A stretch of 64,000 bases of DNA from Synergistetes bacterium HGW-Synergistetes-1 (GTDB taxonomy: Bacteria > Synergistota > Synergistia > Synergistales > Synergistaceae): NCBI GenBank assembly GCA_002839185.1, contig PGXO01000004.1, positions 1-64,000 on the forward strand. Direction: 5' to 3'. Under the pieces are notes generated by a model. It ran no database searches and was not told the origin of the DNA. It saw nothing but the letters and a program-made list of their open reading frames with translations. This document shows positions 32,285 through 43,925 of the stretch, one piece after another. The stretch's first letter is position 1. Every line of letters starts with the position of its first letter. The position numbers and the translations under genes were made by a program.

Positions 32285-33312
32285 TGGCTGAGCCCAAAGA
32301 ACTCATCACCCTTGGAATAGAGACAAGCTGTGATGACACTGCACTTGCTGTCATGAAGGGCAGAAATATCGTATTGTCCTCGGTGATATCCAGTCAGATA
32401 GAATCGCATTCCGAATACGGAGGAGTTGTTCCCGAACTCGCATCGAGGATGCACCAGGAAATGATCATCCCCCTTCTGGAAGAAGTGCTTGAAGAAACAT
32501 GCATAAATGATCCAGCAAAAGAGATCGACCTTATTGCCGTTACTGCCGGGCCGGGACTGATGGGTTCGCTTCTTGTCGGTGTCATGACTGCCAAGGCGCT
32601 CTCACAGGCGTGGAGGACACCTATCATTGGAGTCAACCACCTGGAGGGACACATATTTGCAAACGTCGCCGCGAACAGAGACCTCGCTCCGCCTTTTATT
32701 TCAGCTATAGTATCGGGGGGGCATACTGAGATCGTATGGGTGAAGAATTTTGGAGAATATGAACTTCTGGGTTCAACAAGAGATGATGCAGCTGGCGAAG
32801 CCTATGATAAGATTGCGAAAATGATGGGGCTTGGCTATCCTGGAGGTCCGGTCATAGACAGTCTGGCATCGCGAGGCGACCCGGAAAGCTATGCGCTGCC
32901 AATGCCGCTTTCCTCGTCAGGCAAGGTCGAATTCAGTTTCAGCGGATTAAAAACTGCTGCGGCCAATATAATAAGAAACTCGGAAAAAACAGGCACCTCC
33001 TTAAAAAAGGAAGATATCTGCGCATCTTTCCAGAAAGCGGTAATAGGATCTCTTACATGCAAAATAAAACTCGCTGCAGACATGACAGGGGTAAAAAGAC
33101 TGACGCTTTCAGGAGGCGTTGCAGCAAATTCCGGTCTTCGCAGCAGGCTTAATGAGATGGCAGAAGAAGAGGATTGGGAGTTATTCCTTCCTCCGAAAAA
33201 TATGTGTACTGATAATGCTGTTATGATCGCATCTGCCGGAACGGACTCTTTCCTCAGGGGCAACAGGTCAGACCTTTCGCTCTCTCCAGACCCTTCATGG
33301 GAGATTTGGTAA
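32281..33312 (+). CDS. tsaD: tRNA N6-adenosine threonylcarbamoyltransferase
   Basis: 343 aa. TsaD transfers the threonylcarbamoyl group to A37 of ANN-decoding tRNAs, with TsaB and TsaE. Start region LGIETSCDDTALAV, metal ligands His120 and His124 in NHLEGH, and SGGHTEI, GEAYDKIAKM, LSGGVAANSGLR are diagnostic. Several ATGs cluster at the start; 32281 gives the ATGA overlap with the preceding gene, 32284 is an equal alternative. TsaB and TsaE genes are not in this window. Confidence 0.95.
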   Translation: MMAEPKELITLGIETSCDDTALAVMKGRNIVLSSVISSQIESHSEYGGVVPELASRMHQEMIIPLLEEVLEETCINDPAKEIDLIAVTAGPGLMGSLLVGVMTAKALSQAWRTPIIGVNHLEGHIFANVAANRDLAPPFISAIVSGGHTEIVWVKNFGEYELLGSTRDDAAGEAYDKIAKMMGLGYPGGPVIDSLASRGDPESYALPMPLSSSGKVEFSFSGLKTAAANIIRNSEKTGTSLKKEDICASFQKAVIGSLTCKIKLAADMTGVKRLTLSGGVAANSGLRSRLNEMAEEEDWELFLPPKNMCTDNAVMIASAGTDSFLRGNRSDLSLSPDPSWEIW

Positions 33313-33551
33313 TTACTTTTCTTGCCCGCATCCTTACTCTCAATATTTTCCTGCCCTGATACCCTCCTAGTAAGCCTTGGTGTAAAAACACCCCGGTTCT
33401 GATGATTTTTGAAAAAAGGACATCAGCGCGCACATTCTCTGCACAAATTACGTAAGATAAGCAAAATTCAAAGCATGTTTAAAAATAGAAGGAATGAGTA
33501 AATATGCAGACATAAAAGGCATATACATCACATATTTGACTCTAGTCGCAT
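33313..33551. other. Intergenic region between tsaD and groES promoter
   Basis: About 240 bp without a recognisable gene. A small stem GGTGT-AAAA-ACACC occurs near 33377-33396, too weak to call as a terminator. Otherwise nothing recognised. Confidence 0.3.
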
Positions 33552-33580
33552 TTGAGAAAAACCTTCTCTCTTATTAAACT
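33552..33580 (+). promoter_or_regulatory. groESL promoter
   Basis: TTGAGA (33552-33557), 17-bp spacer, TAAACT (33575-33580). The predicted start near 33587 lies directly before the CIRCE operator. Confidence 0.7.
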
Positions 33581-33595
33581 TCAGTCGAAAAGAAG

Positions 33596-33622
33596 TTAGC
33601 ACTCGATTGACGTGAGTGCTAA
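33596..33622 (+). promoter_or_regulatory. CIRCE operator (HrcA binding site)
   Basis: TTAGCACTC, 9-bp spacer, GAGTGCTAA: an exact match to the CIRCE consensus. HrcA bound here represses groESL until heat or protein stress occupies GroEL. hrcA itself is not in the window. Confidence 0.97.
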
Positions 33623-33659
33623 CATCAAATAACAAAATATTAACAGGAGGGGTCATTTT

Positions 33660-33950
33660 ATGAAACTTAAGCCACTTGGAGACAGAATAGTTGTTAAAGC
33701 CGCACCTCACGAAGAAAAGACAAAAGGCGGACTCGTTCTTCCTGAAACAGTGAAAGAGAAGCCAGTCGAAGGAATCGTTGTTGCTGTAGGAGAGGGAAAA
33801 GTACTTGAGAACGGCAAACGTCAGCCCATGGATGTCAAACCTGACGACAGGATCATATACAGCAAATACTCAGGTACTGAAGTCAAGCTTGATGGTGAGG
33901 ATTTCCTCATCCTGAGCGAAAGAGACGTACTGGCAGTAGTAACGAAGTAA
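33660..33950 (+). CDS. groES: Co-chaperonin GroES
   Basis: 96 aa, the ten-kilodalton lid of the chaperonin. Start [14 protein letters not shown], the mobile-loop segment [12 protein letters not shown] and C-terminal [10 protein letters not shown] are typical. AGGAGGGG lies about 9 bases before the ATG. It is first in the CIRCE-controlled groES-groEL operon. Confidence 0.98.
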   Translation: MKLKPLGDRIVVKAAPHEEKTKGGLVLPETVKEKPVEGIVVAVGEGKVLENGKRQPMDVKPDDRIIYSKYSGTEVKLDGEDFLILSERDVLAVVTK

Positions 33951-33959
33951 GAAATATAA

Positions 33960-35633
<1,674 letters not shown>

Positions 35634-35662
35634 TATCCACAAGATCAGATAGCAGTATTTCG

Positions 35663-35693
35663 AACAGGCGGGGGTTGCCCCCGCCTGTTTTTT
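35663..35693 (+). terminator. Terminator of groESL
   Basis: GC-rich stem AACAGGCGGGGG/CCCCCGCCTGTT with a very small loop, followed by a T-run. Strong intrinsic terminator 30 bp after the groEL stop. Confidence 0.95.
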
Positions 35694-35790
35694 GTCCTGC
35701 AATAAAAATTATAGAGTGGAAATCGCGGCTTCTTTATGTCATACTTACTAACGCGCAAAGTGTATGTTAGTGAAAGGGCAGGTTTTTTAG

Positions 35791-37335
35791 ATGAAAAACA
35801 GAGAGAACAAGATCCTGATATTAGACTGCGGCTCCCAGTACACACAGCTTATTGCAAGGAGAGTAAGAGAACTCGGAGTTTTCAGCGAAATACTCTTCTG
35901 GGATTCTCCTGCAGAAAAGATCGAAGCATCTTCTCCCTCAGGCATAATCATTTCAGGCGGTCCCAGGAGCGTCCTTGACAGCGATGCTCCGTCCATACCG
36001 ATGCATATACTCGGATCCGACATACCGGTCCTCGGTATTTGCTACGGGATGCAGCTGATAGCACATCAGTTTGGTGGGAAAGTCAAACGAGGTGAAGCTG
36101 CGGAGTACGGGAGAGCAAAAGTAAAGTTCTCCGCCGGTGGCCGTGTCTTCGGAGGAATTGGAGAGGAAAAAGAACTCGAAGTATGGATGAGCCACTGGGA
36201 TCAGGTAACAGAGCTTCCGCAGAACTTTTCTGCTACGGCATGGAGCGAGAACGGCGCCCTTGCCGCTTTTCAATCATCAGACGGAAGGATAAGCGCGCTC
36301 CAGTTTCACCCGGAAGTGGTCCACACACCGAAGGGAAGGGAGATCCTCTCGGCATTTATATTTGATATATGCGGCTGCACTGCTGACTGGAACCTAGGGA
36401 TCGATTGGGTCGAGAGAGAAATAGACAAGATCAGGGAAAAGGTTGGGACAGGAAGGGTGATATGCGGTCTTTCCGGCGGAGTCGACTCAACGGTCTCCGC
36501 AGTCATCACATCCAAAGCCGTTGGCGAAAATCTTCACTGTATTTTTGTAGACCACGGACTCCTACGAAAGAACGAAGCCGACCAGGTAATGGAGACTTAT
36601 CGAACTCTCAGTCTCAACGTACACAGGGTCGATGCCGAGGAGAGGTTCCTCTCTGCACTTGCAGGTGTCACTGATCCGGAGAAAAAGAGAAAGATAATCG
36701 GAGCACTTTTTATTCGTGTTTTTGAAGAAGAGGCCCGGCGAATCGGTGGTTCAGACTGGCTGTTACAGGGCACAATATATCCTGACGTAGTAGAAAGCGG
36801 ACATGGCGGAGGAAACGTTATAAAGAGCCATCACAATGTTGGCGGGCTGCCGGATGACATGAAAATGAAGCTCCTGGAGCCCCTGCGCGACCTCTTTAAA
36901 GATGAAGTCAGGGCAGTTGGAAAAGCCCTTGGTATAGAGCCGCATTTCCTTGAGAGACATCCTTTTCCCGGCCCGGGCCTCGCAGTAAGATGTCTCGGAG
37001 AGTTAAAGAAAGAGCGTCTTGATGTACTTAGGGAGGCTGACGCGATCTTTATAGAAGAGATAAGGAAGTTTGGACTGTACAAGGAAATATGGCAGGCATT
37101 CTGTGCCCTTCTTCCTGTACGGAGCGTCGGGGTCGTGGGGGATGTAAGGACATACGGGGAGACAGCGGTGCTGAGGGCGGTTTCATCACTCGACGCAATG
37201 ACAGCAGAGTGGGTCCATCTCCCCTACGAACTTCTGGACACAGTAAGCAGAAGGATATGCAACGAAGTGCCCGCTATCAACAGGGTCGTGCTTGATGTAA
37301 CGGGAAAGCCGCCCGCAACTATAGAGTGGGAATAG
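35791..37335 (+). CDS. guaA: GMP synthase (glutamine-hydrolysing)
   Basis: 514 aa. Amidates XMP to GMP. N-terminal class I glutamine amidotransferase: GSQYTQLIARRVRE, catalytic Cys84 in GICYGMQ, His173 and Glu175 in QFHPEV. The ATP-pyrophosphatase P-loop SGGVDST is at 228-234, and the C-terminal dimerisation region ends KPPATIEWE. All parts and normal length are present. It is followed 21 bp later by larB. Confidence 0.97.
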   Translation: MKNRENKILILDCGSQYTQLIARRVRELGVFSEILFWDSPAEKIEASSPSGIIISGGPRSVLDSDAPSIPMHILGSDIPVLGICYGMQLIAHQFGGKVKRGEAAEYGRAKVKFSAGGRVFGGIGEEKELEVWMSHWDQVTELPQNFSATAWSENGALAAFQSSDGRISALQFHPEVVHTPKGREILSAFIFDICGCTADWNLGIDWVEREIDKIREKVGTGRVICGLSGGVDSTVSAVITSKAVGENLHCIFVDHGLLRKNEADQVMETYRTLSLNVHRVDAEERFLSALAGVTDPEKKRKIIGALFIRVFEEEARRIGGSDWLLQGTIYPDVVESGHGGGNVIKSHHNVGGLPDDMKMKLLEPLRDLFKDEVRAVGKALGIEPHFLERHPFPGPGLAVRCLGELKKERLDVLREADAIFIEEIRKFGLYKEIWQAFCALLPVRSVGVVGDVRTYGETAVLRAVSSLDAMTAEWVHLPYELLDTVSRRICNEVPAINRVVLDVTGKPPATIEWE

Positions 37336-37356
37336 CGACGACGTGGGAACTTCGAG

Positions 37357-38037
37357 ATGGAAGTAAGGCTTGACGCTGACAGAAGCAGAAGAAAGGGTTT
37401 TTCAGAGGTCATTTTCTGCGAAGGAAAGTCTGAAAAACAGCTTCTTGACATTGCAGAAAAGATAAAAGCCCAAAGACTGGACACTGCCTTCAGCAGGATG
37501 GCTGAGGATCAGTTCAGGACAGTTGTTTCTGTAATAGAGGATTTCAGATATGATCCTCTTTCGCGTGTCGGACATACTCATTTTGGTGAGATAAATAAAA
37601 ACGGAGCCCTCATAGCTGTCGTTTCTGCAGGAAGCACGGATGTGCCGACAGCTGAAGAGGCTGCTCAGATAATAGAGTTTTTCGGTTCAAAAGCGGATAG
37701 GTTTTATGATGTCGGAGTCGCCGGTATACACCGCCTTTTTAACGTTTTGCCTGATATAAGGAAAGCGGATGTGGTTATCGTAGCGGCAGGGATGGACGGC
37801 GCTCTGCCAAGCGTAGTCTCAGGGTTGGTATCATCACTTGTGATAGGCCTTCCGACCTCAGTGGGATATGGCATTGCAGAAAAAGGAAACACAGCTTTGA
37901 GGTCAATGCTGTGTTCATGCAGTCCGGGTCTGGTCGTGGTCAACATAGACAACGGAGTCGGCGCGGCGCTTTCTGCGCTTGCGGCTTCTAAAATAAAGTG
38001 TTCCGAACCCGGTCAATTTAACCTGTTGGACGAATGA
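37357..38037 (+). CDS. larB: LarB-type nickel pincer cofactor biosynthesis protein
   Basis: 226 aa, AIR-carboxylase (PurE)-like fold. LarB carboxylates and hydrolyses nicotinic acid adenine dinucleotide at the first step of nickel pincer nucleotide synthesis, the cofactor of lactate racemase and other LarA-family enzymes. Visible features: SAGSTDVPTAEEAA, DVGVAGIHRLFN, AAGMDGALPSVVSGLV, PTSVGYG and VVNIDNGVGAAL. Slightly shorter than the usual 240-250 aa. larC, larE and larA are not adjacent, so the partner genes must be elsewhere or the protein serves another pathway. Confidence 0.85.
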   Translation: MEVRLDADRSRRKGFSEVIFCEGKSEKQLLDIAEKIKAQRLDTAFSRMAEDQFRTVVSVIEDFRYDPLSRVGHTHFGEINKNGALIAVVSAGSTDVPTAEEAAQIIEFFGSKADRFYDVGVAGIHRLFNVLPDIRKADVVIVAAGMDGALPSVVSGLVSSLVIGLPTSVGYGIAEKGNTALRSMLCSCSPGLVVVNIDNGVGAALSALAASKIKCSEPGQFNLLDE

Positions 38038-38046
38038 TAGTATAAT
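38017..38046 (+). promoter_or_regulatory. Candidate promoter for the AI-2E-type permease gene
   Basis: TTTAAC, 18-bp spacer, TATAAT (38041-38046, perfect), straddling the larB stop. Confidence 0.4.
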
Positions 38047-38110
38047 TGCCCTTAGTCAGTTAATATCTTGAAACGAGAATATTTATCTTACACAGGCTGT
38101 TTAAAGATGC

Positions 38111-39241
38111 ATGTTTACAGGATCGGGGGCAGGGGCATTGCATGACGAGCGTTACCTCAAGATGTCGAAGAAGATCAGGGAGAGCGTGGTACCTTTTGCA
38201 GCGCTTCTGGTGCTTTTCCTTTTTCTTTCATGGCTTATAGTCTCACCACTGGGCCGCCCGCTGCTGTGGTCTGTCGTACTCTCTTACTTTGCATACCCTC
38301 TTTACAAAAACCTTCACAACAATTTTTTTTCAGGAAGACTTACCAATATCGCAGCCGGAATAACAACACTTGCCATAGTAGTATTCATGGCGATCCCCAT
38401 GCTCTTCTTCGGACTCTTTTTGATAAAGGAATTTTTGAAGGTATATGAAGCTGTAATGCAGAGCGGGGTGCTTTCAGGTTCATACACGGAGATACTTCAA
38501 AAACTCCACAATGTTCCGCTGCTTGGCAAATTACTTTACAAACTTGATTTCGTCAGCGGATTCCCCGTATTTGAATCGATCATCGGCAGCAGCGTGAACT
38601 GGATAACGGGGTTTGTACGTATACTATCCAGGGAGATACTGGGCAACGCTTTCAAAGTTTTCTATCTGCTGGCAGTCGTGACGGTATCCTCTTTCTTTAT
38701 AGTCAGAGATGGTCACCTCATACTTCAATACGTGAAGGACATCATGCCTCTTACCGAGTCTGAGCGGGAGAACATAGTTGACAGATCTGCCAAGATGCTC
38801 AGAGCGGTCGTATACGGTATAGTTGTAACAGCAGCGATCCAGGGAAGTCTGGGTGGACTGGGATGGTGGTTTGTGGGTCTTGGACATCCGGTCCTTTTCG
38901 GTTTCTTTATGTTTATCACTGGAATGATACCTTTTGTCGGCACTCCGGTGATATGGGTGCCTGGCGTTTTGAGTCTCTTTATTAACGGAGATTATACCGG
39001 AGGCCTTATCCTTCTTGGATGGGGAATAGGAGCAGTCAGCATGGTTGACAATTTTGTCAGGCCAGTTTTCATCTCCGGAGAGAGTAAGATCCATATGCTT
39101 GTAATATTTGTAGGGATATTCGGAGGTCTTTTCAACTGGGGCTTCCTTGGCCTTTTTATAGGACCTCTCATCCTTTCTATAGGAATTTTCCTTCTTGATC
39201 TATATAGAGCCATAGTTTCGGAAAAATTCAAAGAGAACTGA
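38111..39241 (+). CDS. AI-2E (YdiK/PerM) family membrane protein
   Basis: 376-aa membrane protein with about seven or eight hydrophobic segments in two groups separated by a soluble stretch (about residues 120-190), and the C-terminal signature DNFVRPVFISGESKIHMLVIF typical of the family. Members include the proposed autoinducer-2 exporter TqsA and sodium/proton antiporter-like proteins; the substrate here is unknown. The start is uncertain: 38111 (ATG) has no strong ribosome binding site, while a TTG at 38138 follows a GGGGCAGGGG run and an ATG at 38162 begins MSKKIRES. Confidence 0.82.
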   Translation: MFTGSGAGALHDERYLKMSKKIRESVVPFAALLVLFLFLSWLIVSPLGRPLLWSVVLSYFAYPLYKNLHNNFFSGRLTNIAAGITTLAIVVFMAIPMLFFGLFLIKEFLKVYEAVMQSGVLSGSYTEILQKLHNVPLLGKLLYKLDFVSGFPVFESIIGSSVNWITGFVRILSREILGNAFKVFYLLAVVTVSSFFIVRDGHLILQYVKDIMPLTESERENIVDRSAKMLRAVVYGIVVTAAIQGSLGGLGWWFVGLGHPVLFGFFMFITGMIPFVGTPVIWVPGVLSLFINGDYTGGLILLGWGIGAVSMVDNFVRPVFISGESKIHMLVIFVGIFGGLFNWGFLGLFIGPLILSIGIFLLDLYRAIVSEKFKEN

Positions 39242-39268
39242 CGGTTCCAAATCTTTGGAGGTTATGCC

Positions 39269-39916
39269 ATGATCACGATAGTAGCTGTTTCAGGAAATAA
39301 AAACAGCGGCAAGACGACGCTTTGCAGGAAACTCCTTAGCGAGTTGGAAGTTTTGGGCATAAGGGTCGGATACATAAAAAGAACATCAGATGAGGTCCTT
39401 TCAGAGAAGGGCACAGACACAGGGTCAGTCTCTGAGATGTGTATAGGTGCCGTTCTCTGGGGCAGGGACGGTCTGAGGAACGAACTTGCGGCATCTCAAG
39501 AGACCACCCCGTCCTTTATTGCTTCCATCTACTTCCCGGACTCTGAACTTGTAATACTTGAGGGCGGCAAGGACCTTGCTCTTCCAAAGATATGGGTCAG
39601 GACAGAAGGTGAAGAACAGCCTCAATATCCCGGGATATTCATGATATATGACCGTTGCGGAAACAAAGACAGCGGGCTTGTTTACAGTGGCGGAGAAGAG
39701 AAGGAAATGGCAGTACGCCTTGCCTCACTGGTGAGAGGAAAGGCATACAGAAGCGCAAAGATATATTTCGGGGACCGGCCTTTGCCCATGAAGGATTTTA
39801 TCGCAGACTTCGTAAGAGGCAGTATCATGGGAATGCTGGCCTCACTTAAGGGCGGCAGCAAAACTGATAAAACCATAAGGATCTATCTCGACAGCAGCAC
39901 AGAGGGCAAAAAATAA
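39269..39916 (+). CDS. MobB-like P-loop GTPase (molybdopterin guanine dinucleotide synthesis)
   Basis: 215 aa. The Walker A motif GNKNSGKTTLCRKLL (about residues 10-24) and the following strand GYIKRTSDE match MobB, which assists attachment of GMP to molybdopterin. The C-terminal region DFIADFVRGSIMGMLASLKGG resembles the extra domain found in longer MobB-like proteins. The middle is more divergent. No mobA or moa genes are adjacent. Molybdenum or tungsten cofactor use is plausible in an anaerobe with formate dehydrogenase or aldehyde oxidoreductases, but none is seen here. Confidence 0.75.
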   Translation: MITIVAVSGNKNSGKTTLCRKLLSELEVLGIRVGYIKRTSDEVLSEKGTDTGSVSEMCIGAVLWGRDGLRNELAASQETTPSFIASIYFPDSELVILEGGKDLALPKIWVRTEGEEQPQYPGIFMIYDRCGNKDSGLVYSGGEEKEMAVRLASLVRGKAYRSAKIYFGDRPLPMKDFIADFVRGSIMGMLASLKGGSKTDKTIRIYLDSSTEGKK

Positions 39917-40025
39917 CGCAGCTGTCTTGAACATAAACAAACTTTTATGATGATCGTTGATTTTTCAGAAAGAAAATCGAAAATAGACCCAGCGATCAAA
40001 TGTTGAGTAAAAGCATATTAAAAGG

Positions 40026-40054
40026 TTGTAAGTTAATTTAAAAGTAGATATAAT
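40026..40054 (+). promoter_or_regulatory. hppA promoter
   Basis: TTGTAA (40026-40031), 17-bp spacer, TATAAT (40049-40054, perfect), about 60 bp before the hppA start. The upstream part of this 199-bp gap is AT-rich and otherwise featureless. Confidence 0.65.
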
Positions 40055-40115
40055 AACAAATTGGGTCAGCTAAAATGCTGATTAAACCACAACCTTCAAG
40101 GGGGTCTCTTTTCCA

Positions 40116-42074
40116 ATGGAAATTTTAGGCGTTATAGGAGGCATAGCAGTAGTAGCACTTCTCTACGCAGGCTATGCTTCGGGTAAGATCAATGCATTTA
40201 AAGTTGATCATGATAGGATCAATGAACTTTCCGGCATTATACAGAGCGGTGCTATGACCTTTCTATACAGGGAGTACAAGGCACTGGTTCCTTTTGTCAT
40301 ATTGGTAGCAGCGCTTCTGGCGTGGAAGATAAACGTTCCAAGTGCGATATGTTTTGTCGCAGGGGCTCTCTGCAGCGCACTTACAGGATACATCGGGATG
40401 AAAGTTGCGACGAAAGCGAACGGCAAGACGGCCTTTGCGGCGATGAAAGGCATGAACGGTGCTCTTACGATAGCATTCACAGGCGGAAGCGTTATGGGAA
40501 TGGCAGTAGTTGGAGTAGGTCTTCTTGGAGTAGTTGTGATGTTCGTTCTCTTCGGAGATCCCAGCATCATCACTGCCTTCGGTTTTGGTGCCAGCTCCAT
40601 CGCGCTATTTGCCCGTGTAGGCGGCGGTATCTATACCAAAGCTGCTGACGTAGGCGCTGACCTTGTCGGTAAAGTAGAGGCAGGCATCCCCGAAGATGAC
40701 CCCCGCAACCCGGCAGTCATAGCGGACAATGTCGGCGACAACGTCGGCGACATTGCAGGTATGGGTGCAGACCTCTTTGAATCATACGTTAACTCCATCA
40801 TCGCCGCAATGGTCATCGGAGCTCTGTTCGCAGGCATGGCCGGCGTGATGTATCCTCTTCTTCTTGCAGCTGTTGGCATAATTGCCTCCATACTCGGGAC
40901 ATTCTTTGTAAAGGTAAAAGAAGGCGGAGACCCTGCAAAGGCTCTTCGTTACGGTCTGGGTTCAACAGGACTCTTTATGATAGTGGGGACATTCTTCCTC
41001 ACCCGCTGGGTATTTGCGGGAGATCTGACCCTGTTCTATGCGGTCGTGTCAGGAGTTGTTTCCGGCATCCTTATCGGAGCGGCGACAGAATTCTATACAT
41101 CAGGCGACTATGCCAGCGTAAAGGAAATAGCTGCAGCCTCTGAGACAGGAGCTGCAACTAACATACTTGCCGGTCTTGGAGTCGGTATGAAATCAACAGC
41201 CGTTCCGGTCATCCTTGTCTGTGTTGCCATCCTTGCAGGGGTACAATTCGGCGGACTCTACGGGATAGCCTGCGCTGCAGTCGGTATGCTTGCCATCACA
41301 GGCATGGCTCTTTCTGTAGACGCATACGGACCCATAGCAGACAATGCAGGCGGTATAGCTGAAATGGCAAACCTGCCGGAAGAAGTCAGGCAGATCACAG
41401 ACAGGCTTGACGCAGTTGGCAACACCACAGCAGCGGTAGGCAAAGGTCTTGCTATCGGATCTGCTGCTCTTACAGCACTTGCTCTCTTTGTTGCGTATGC
41501 ACAGGCGACTAACCTAGACGTCATCGACCTTAAAGACCCTAGGGTAATGGTGGGACTTTTTATAGGCGGTCTTCTGCCCTTTATCTTCAGCGCTCTTTCG
41601 ATACAGGCTGTCAGCAGGGCTGCTGAAAAAATGATCGAAGAAGTTCGCAGGCAGTTCAGAGAGATCCCGGGAATTATGGAAGGAACGGGCCGTCCCGAAT
41701 ATGAGCGCTGTGTTGATATTTCCACTGCGGCAGCACTTCGTGAGATGATCCTCCCAGGTCTTATGGCAGTGCTTGCTCCGGTAGCCGTCGGATTCGGACT
41801 TGGAGCCCAGGCGCTTGGTGGACTTCTCGGCGGATCGATAGTTACAGGCGTTATGATGGCGATCTTTATGTCCAATGCCGGTGGTGCATGGGACAATGCC
41901 AAGAAATACATTGAATCCGGCCATCACGGCGGTAAAGGAACTGCGCCGCATGCAGCAGCAGTAGTCGGAGATACCGTGGGCGACCCCTTCAAGGATACAG
42001 CAGGACCCAGTCTTAACATTCTCATAAAGCTCATGTCGGTCGTTGCTACAGTATTGGCTCCGCTGCTCATTTGA
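40116..42074 (+). CDS. hppA: Membrane pyrophosphatase, ion-pumping, potassium-dependent type
   Basis: 652-aa integral membrane enzyme that hydrolyses pyrophosphate and pumps protons or sodium ions. The pyrophosphate-site motifs [20 protein letters not shown] and [21 protein letters not shown] are intact. The segment [10 protein letters not shown] has alanine where potassium-independent forms have lysine, which points to the potassium-dependent subfamily; some of these pump sodium. It recovers energy from pyrophosphate made in biosynthesis, useful to an energy-limited fermenter. Single-gene unit with its own promoter and terminator. Confidence 0.95.
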   Translation: MEILGVIGGIAVVALLYAGYASGKINAFKVDHDRINELSGIIQSGAMTFLYREYKALVPFVILVAALLAWKINVPSAICFVAGALCSALTGYIGMKVATKANGKTAFAAMKGMNGALTIAFTGGSVMGMAVVGVGLLGVVVMFVLFGDPSIITAFGFGASSIALFARVGGGIYTKAADVGADLVGKVEAGIPEDDPRNPAVIADNVGDNVGDIAGMGADLFESYVNSIIAAMVIGALFAGMAGVMYPLLLAAVGIIASILGTFFVKVKEGGDPAKALRYGLGSTGLFMIVGTFFLTRWVFAGDLTLFYAVVSGVVSGILIGAATEFYTSGDYASVKEIAAASETGAATNILAGLGVGMKSTAVPVILVCVAILAGVQFGGLYGIACAAVGMLAITGMALSVDAYGPIADNAGGIAEMANLPEEVRQITDRLDAVGNTTAAVGKGLAIGSAALTALALFVAYAQATNLDVIDLKDPRVMVGLFIGGLLPFIFSALSIQAVSRAAEKMIEEVRRQFREIPGIMEGTGRPEYERCVDISTAAALREMILPGLMAVLAPVAVGFGLGAQALGGLLGGSIVTGVMMAIFMSNAGGAWDNAKKYIESGHHGGKGTAPHAAAVVGDTVGDPFKDTAGPSLNILIKLMSVVATVLAPLLI

Positions 42075-42120
42075 TCGACCAAACTTGAATCATTCAGACT
42101 GAACATGAGATAATTATTTT

Positions 42121-42147
42121 GAGGGAGAGTATTACTCTCCCTCTAGT
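42121..42147 (+). terminator. hppA terminator
   Basis: Perfect 10-bp stem GAGGGAGAGT/ACTCTCCCTC with loop ATT, then TAGTTTT. The T-run is short and interrupted but the stem is strong. It lies 24 bp before dnaG. Confidence 0.75.
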
Positions 42148-42170
42148 TTTCTGTATACCGGAGGTGTGCC

Positions 42171-43925
42171 ATGGCCAGCGATGATGTCAGAGAAGTCAAA
42201 TCCAGACTTGATATTACCGAGGTTATCGGTGACTATGTAGTCCTGCGGAAAAGCGGTCAGACTTACTGGGGCAAATGTCCCTTCCATAACGAGAAAACCC
42301 CCTCCTTTAGCGTCTCTCCCGAAAGGCAGACCTTTCACTGTTTTGGCTGCGGCAAGGGCGGAGATGTATATACATTCATAATGGAAATTGAAAACCTGGA
42401 TTTCAAGGAAGCTTTGGAAAGGCTTGCAGAGAGGGCAGGAGTGAAGCTCCAGGGATTTGCGGTGAGCAGCCGTGGAAGCACTCTTTCCAGAGGGAACATT
42501 TTAAGGCATGCGCTGGACTTCTTCATAAGGTCTCTCGACAATGCTTCAGGAGAAGCGGCAAGGGCATATCTTACAAGGCGCAGCATTACAAAAGAGGACA
42601 TGAAAAGATTTGAGCTGGGCTGGGCGCCGCCTTCATGGGATTCGCTCTTCAGGCATCTCACAGATATGGGCTTTACAGAGGGACAGATAATTGAAAGCGG
42701 ACTTGCTGCGCAAGGCACAAGAAATGCTTATGACAGATTCCGCGGACGTGTGATGTTTCCAATATACAGCGCAACAGACAGGATCATAGGGTTCGGAGGG
42801 CGGATACTTGATGGTGACGGAGCAAAATATCTGAATAGCCCTGAAAGCACACTTTTCAACAAACGCAACAATCTCTACCTGATGAACAAAGCTAAGATGC
42901 AGATAAGGGAAAAAGGACACGCGATCCTCGTAGAAGGTTACATGGATGCAATAAGGTGCCATCTTTCGGGATATACAAATACAGTTGCTTCATTGGGAAC
43001 TTCACTTACAGATGCCCAGGCCGTTTTGATCAAAAGAATGACAGGTCTTTGTTATATCTGCTATGATTCGGACAGTGCAGGTCAGGAAGCTGCGCTTAGA
43101 GGAATGTATACGCTACAGAAACAGGGAGTTTCAGTTAAAATAGTTAGACTGACAGGAGGCAAGGACCCAGATGAGGTCCTGCTGCAAAATGGTGGTTTGC
43201 AGATGTTTGGATCAGCTATAGGATCTGCTATCCCGCTTCCCATATATCATGCCATGCTCAGAAAGGCTGATATGGAGATACCTGAGAAATCTTTTGCAGC
43301 AAGGAATGACCTTTTGGAAGGGCTTGCATCACTGTCGGCGTTCGACATAGCTCCGCATATTGAGAAGATATCGCAGCAAATGGGTGTATACCCCCATGAA
43401 CTGAAGAGAGAAATAGAAACCAGGCGAATAAGTCAAAGTGATGCGGGATCAAAAAGGATGCCGGAAGATGATTTTATCGAAGCCGTTGCTATTCCCGATA
43501 AGGATTCCTGCTTAGAACCTGATGACCTGGAATGTATATTTTGCAGTATGCTCTGGGGAAGTGAAGAACTGAGATCAAGATTCTCTCCGGAGTACGTGGT
43601 GCCTTTTGTAAAAGATGAAATACTGCAAAATATGGTCTCCGCTCTTTTATCCGGTGAAACTCCGCTTCATCTGGAGGATAGGTGGAGGCAGCTTGGTGAC
43701 AGAAGATCTTTCGAATTGATCGCAAGGGGTAATGGAATAATTGCGAGAGAAGGCATTGATGCTGATAAGGCAGAAAGTATTGCTGATACGATCAGAAGAA
43801 GGTGTGTTGAGGAAAGAGTTGGATCTCTTAATACAAAACTCAAAAAGGGAACAGCCACAGAAACTGAAGTCCAGGAACATTTAAAGCTGACAAGAATTCT
43901 AAAAGGAGGGAAATTCGGGGCATGA
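42171..43925 (+). CDS. dnaG: DNA primase
   Basis: 584 aa. Makes RNA primers at the replication fork. The CHC2 zinc finger (Cys36, His39, Cys57, Cys60 in [11 protein letters not shown] and [11 protein letters not shown]), the catalytic core [21 protein letters not shown] and the TOPRIM motif [10 protein letters not shown] are present. The C-terminal helicase-binding region is divergent, as usual. Overlaps rpoD by 4 bp (ATGA), reproducing the common dnaG-rpoD macromolecular synthesis order, without rpsU. Confidence 0.96.
   Translation: MASDDVREVKSRLDITEVIGDYVVLRKSGQTYWGKCPFHNEKTPSFSVSPERQTFHCFGCGKGGDVYTFIMEIENLDFKEALERLAERAGVKLQGFAVSSRGSTLSRGNILRHALDFFIRSLDNASGEAARAYLTRRSITKEDMKRFELGWAPPSWDSLFRHLTDMGFTEGQIIESGLAAQGTRNAYDRFRGRVMFPIYSATDRIIGFGGRILDGDGAKYLNSPESTLFNKRNNLYLMNKAKMQIREKGHAILVEGYMDAIRCHLSGYTNTVASLGTSLTDAQAVLIKRMTGLCYICYDSDSAGQEAALRGMYTLQKQGVSVKIVRLTGGKDPDEVLLQNGGLQMFGSAIGSAIPLPIYHAMLRKADMEIPEKSFAARNDLLEGLASLSAFDIAPHIEKISQQMGVYPHELKREIETRRISQSDAGSKRMPEDDFIEAVAIPDKDSCLEPDDLECIFCSMLWGSEELRSRFSPEYVVPFVKDEILQNMVSALLSGETPLHLEDRWRQLGDRRSFELIARGNGIIAREGIDADKAESIADTIRRRCVEERVGSLNTKLKKGTATETEVQEHLKLTRILKGGKFGA

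Noticed and set aside
41258-41911. 217-aa minus-strand frame within hppA
   Set aside because: Antisense to a strongly recognised membrane pyrophosphatase; composition is the mirror of its Ala/Gly-rich helices.
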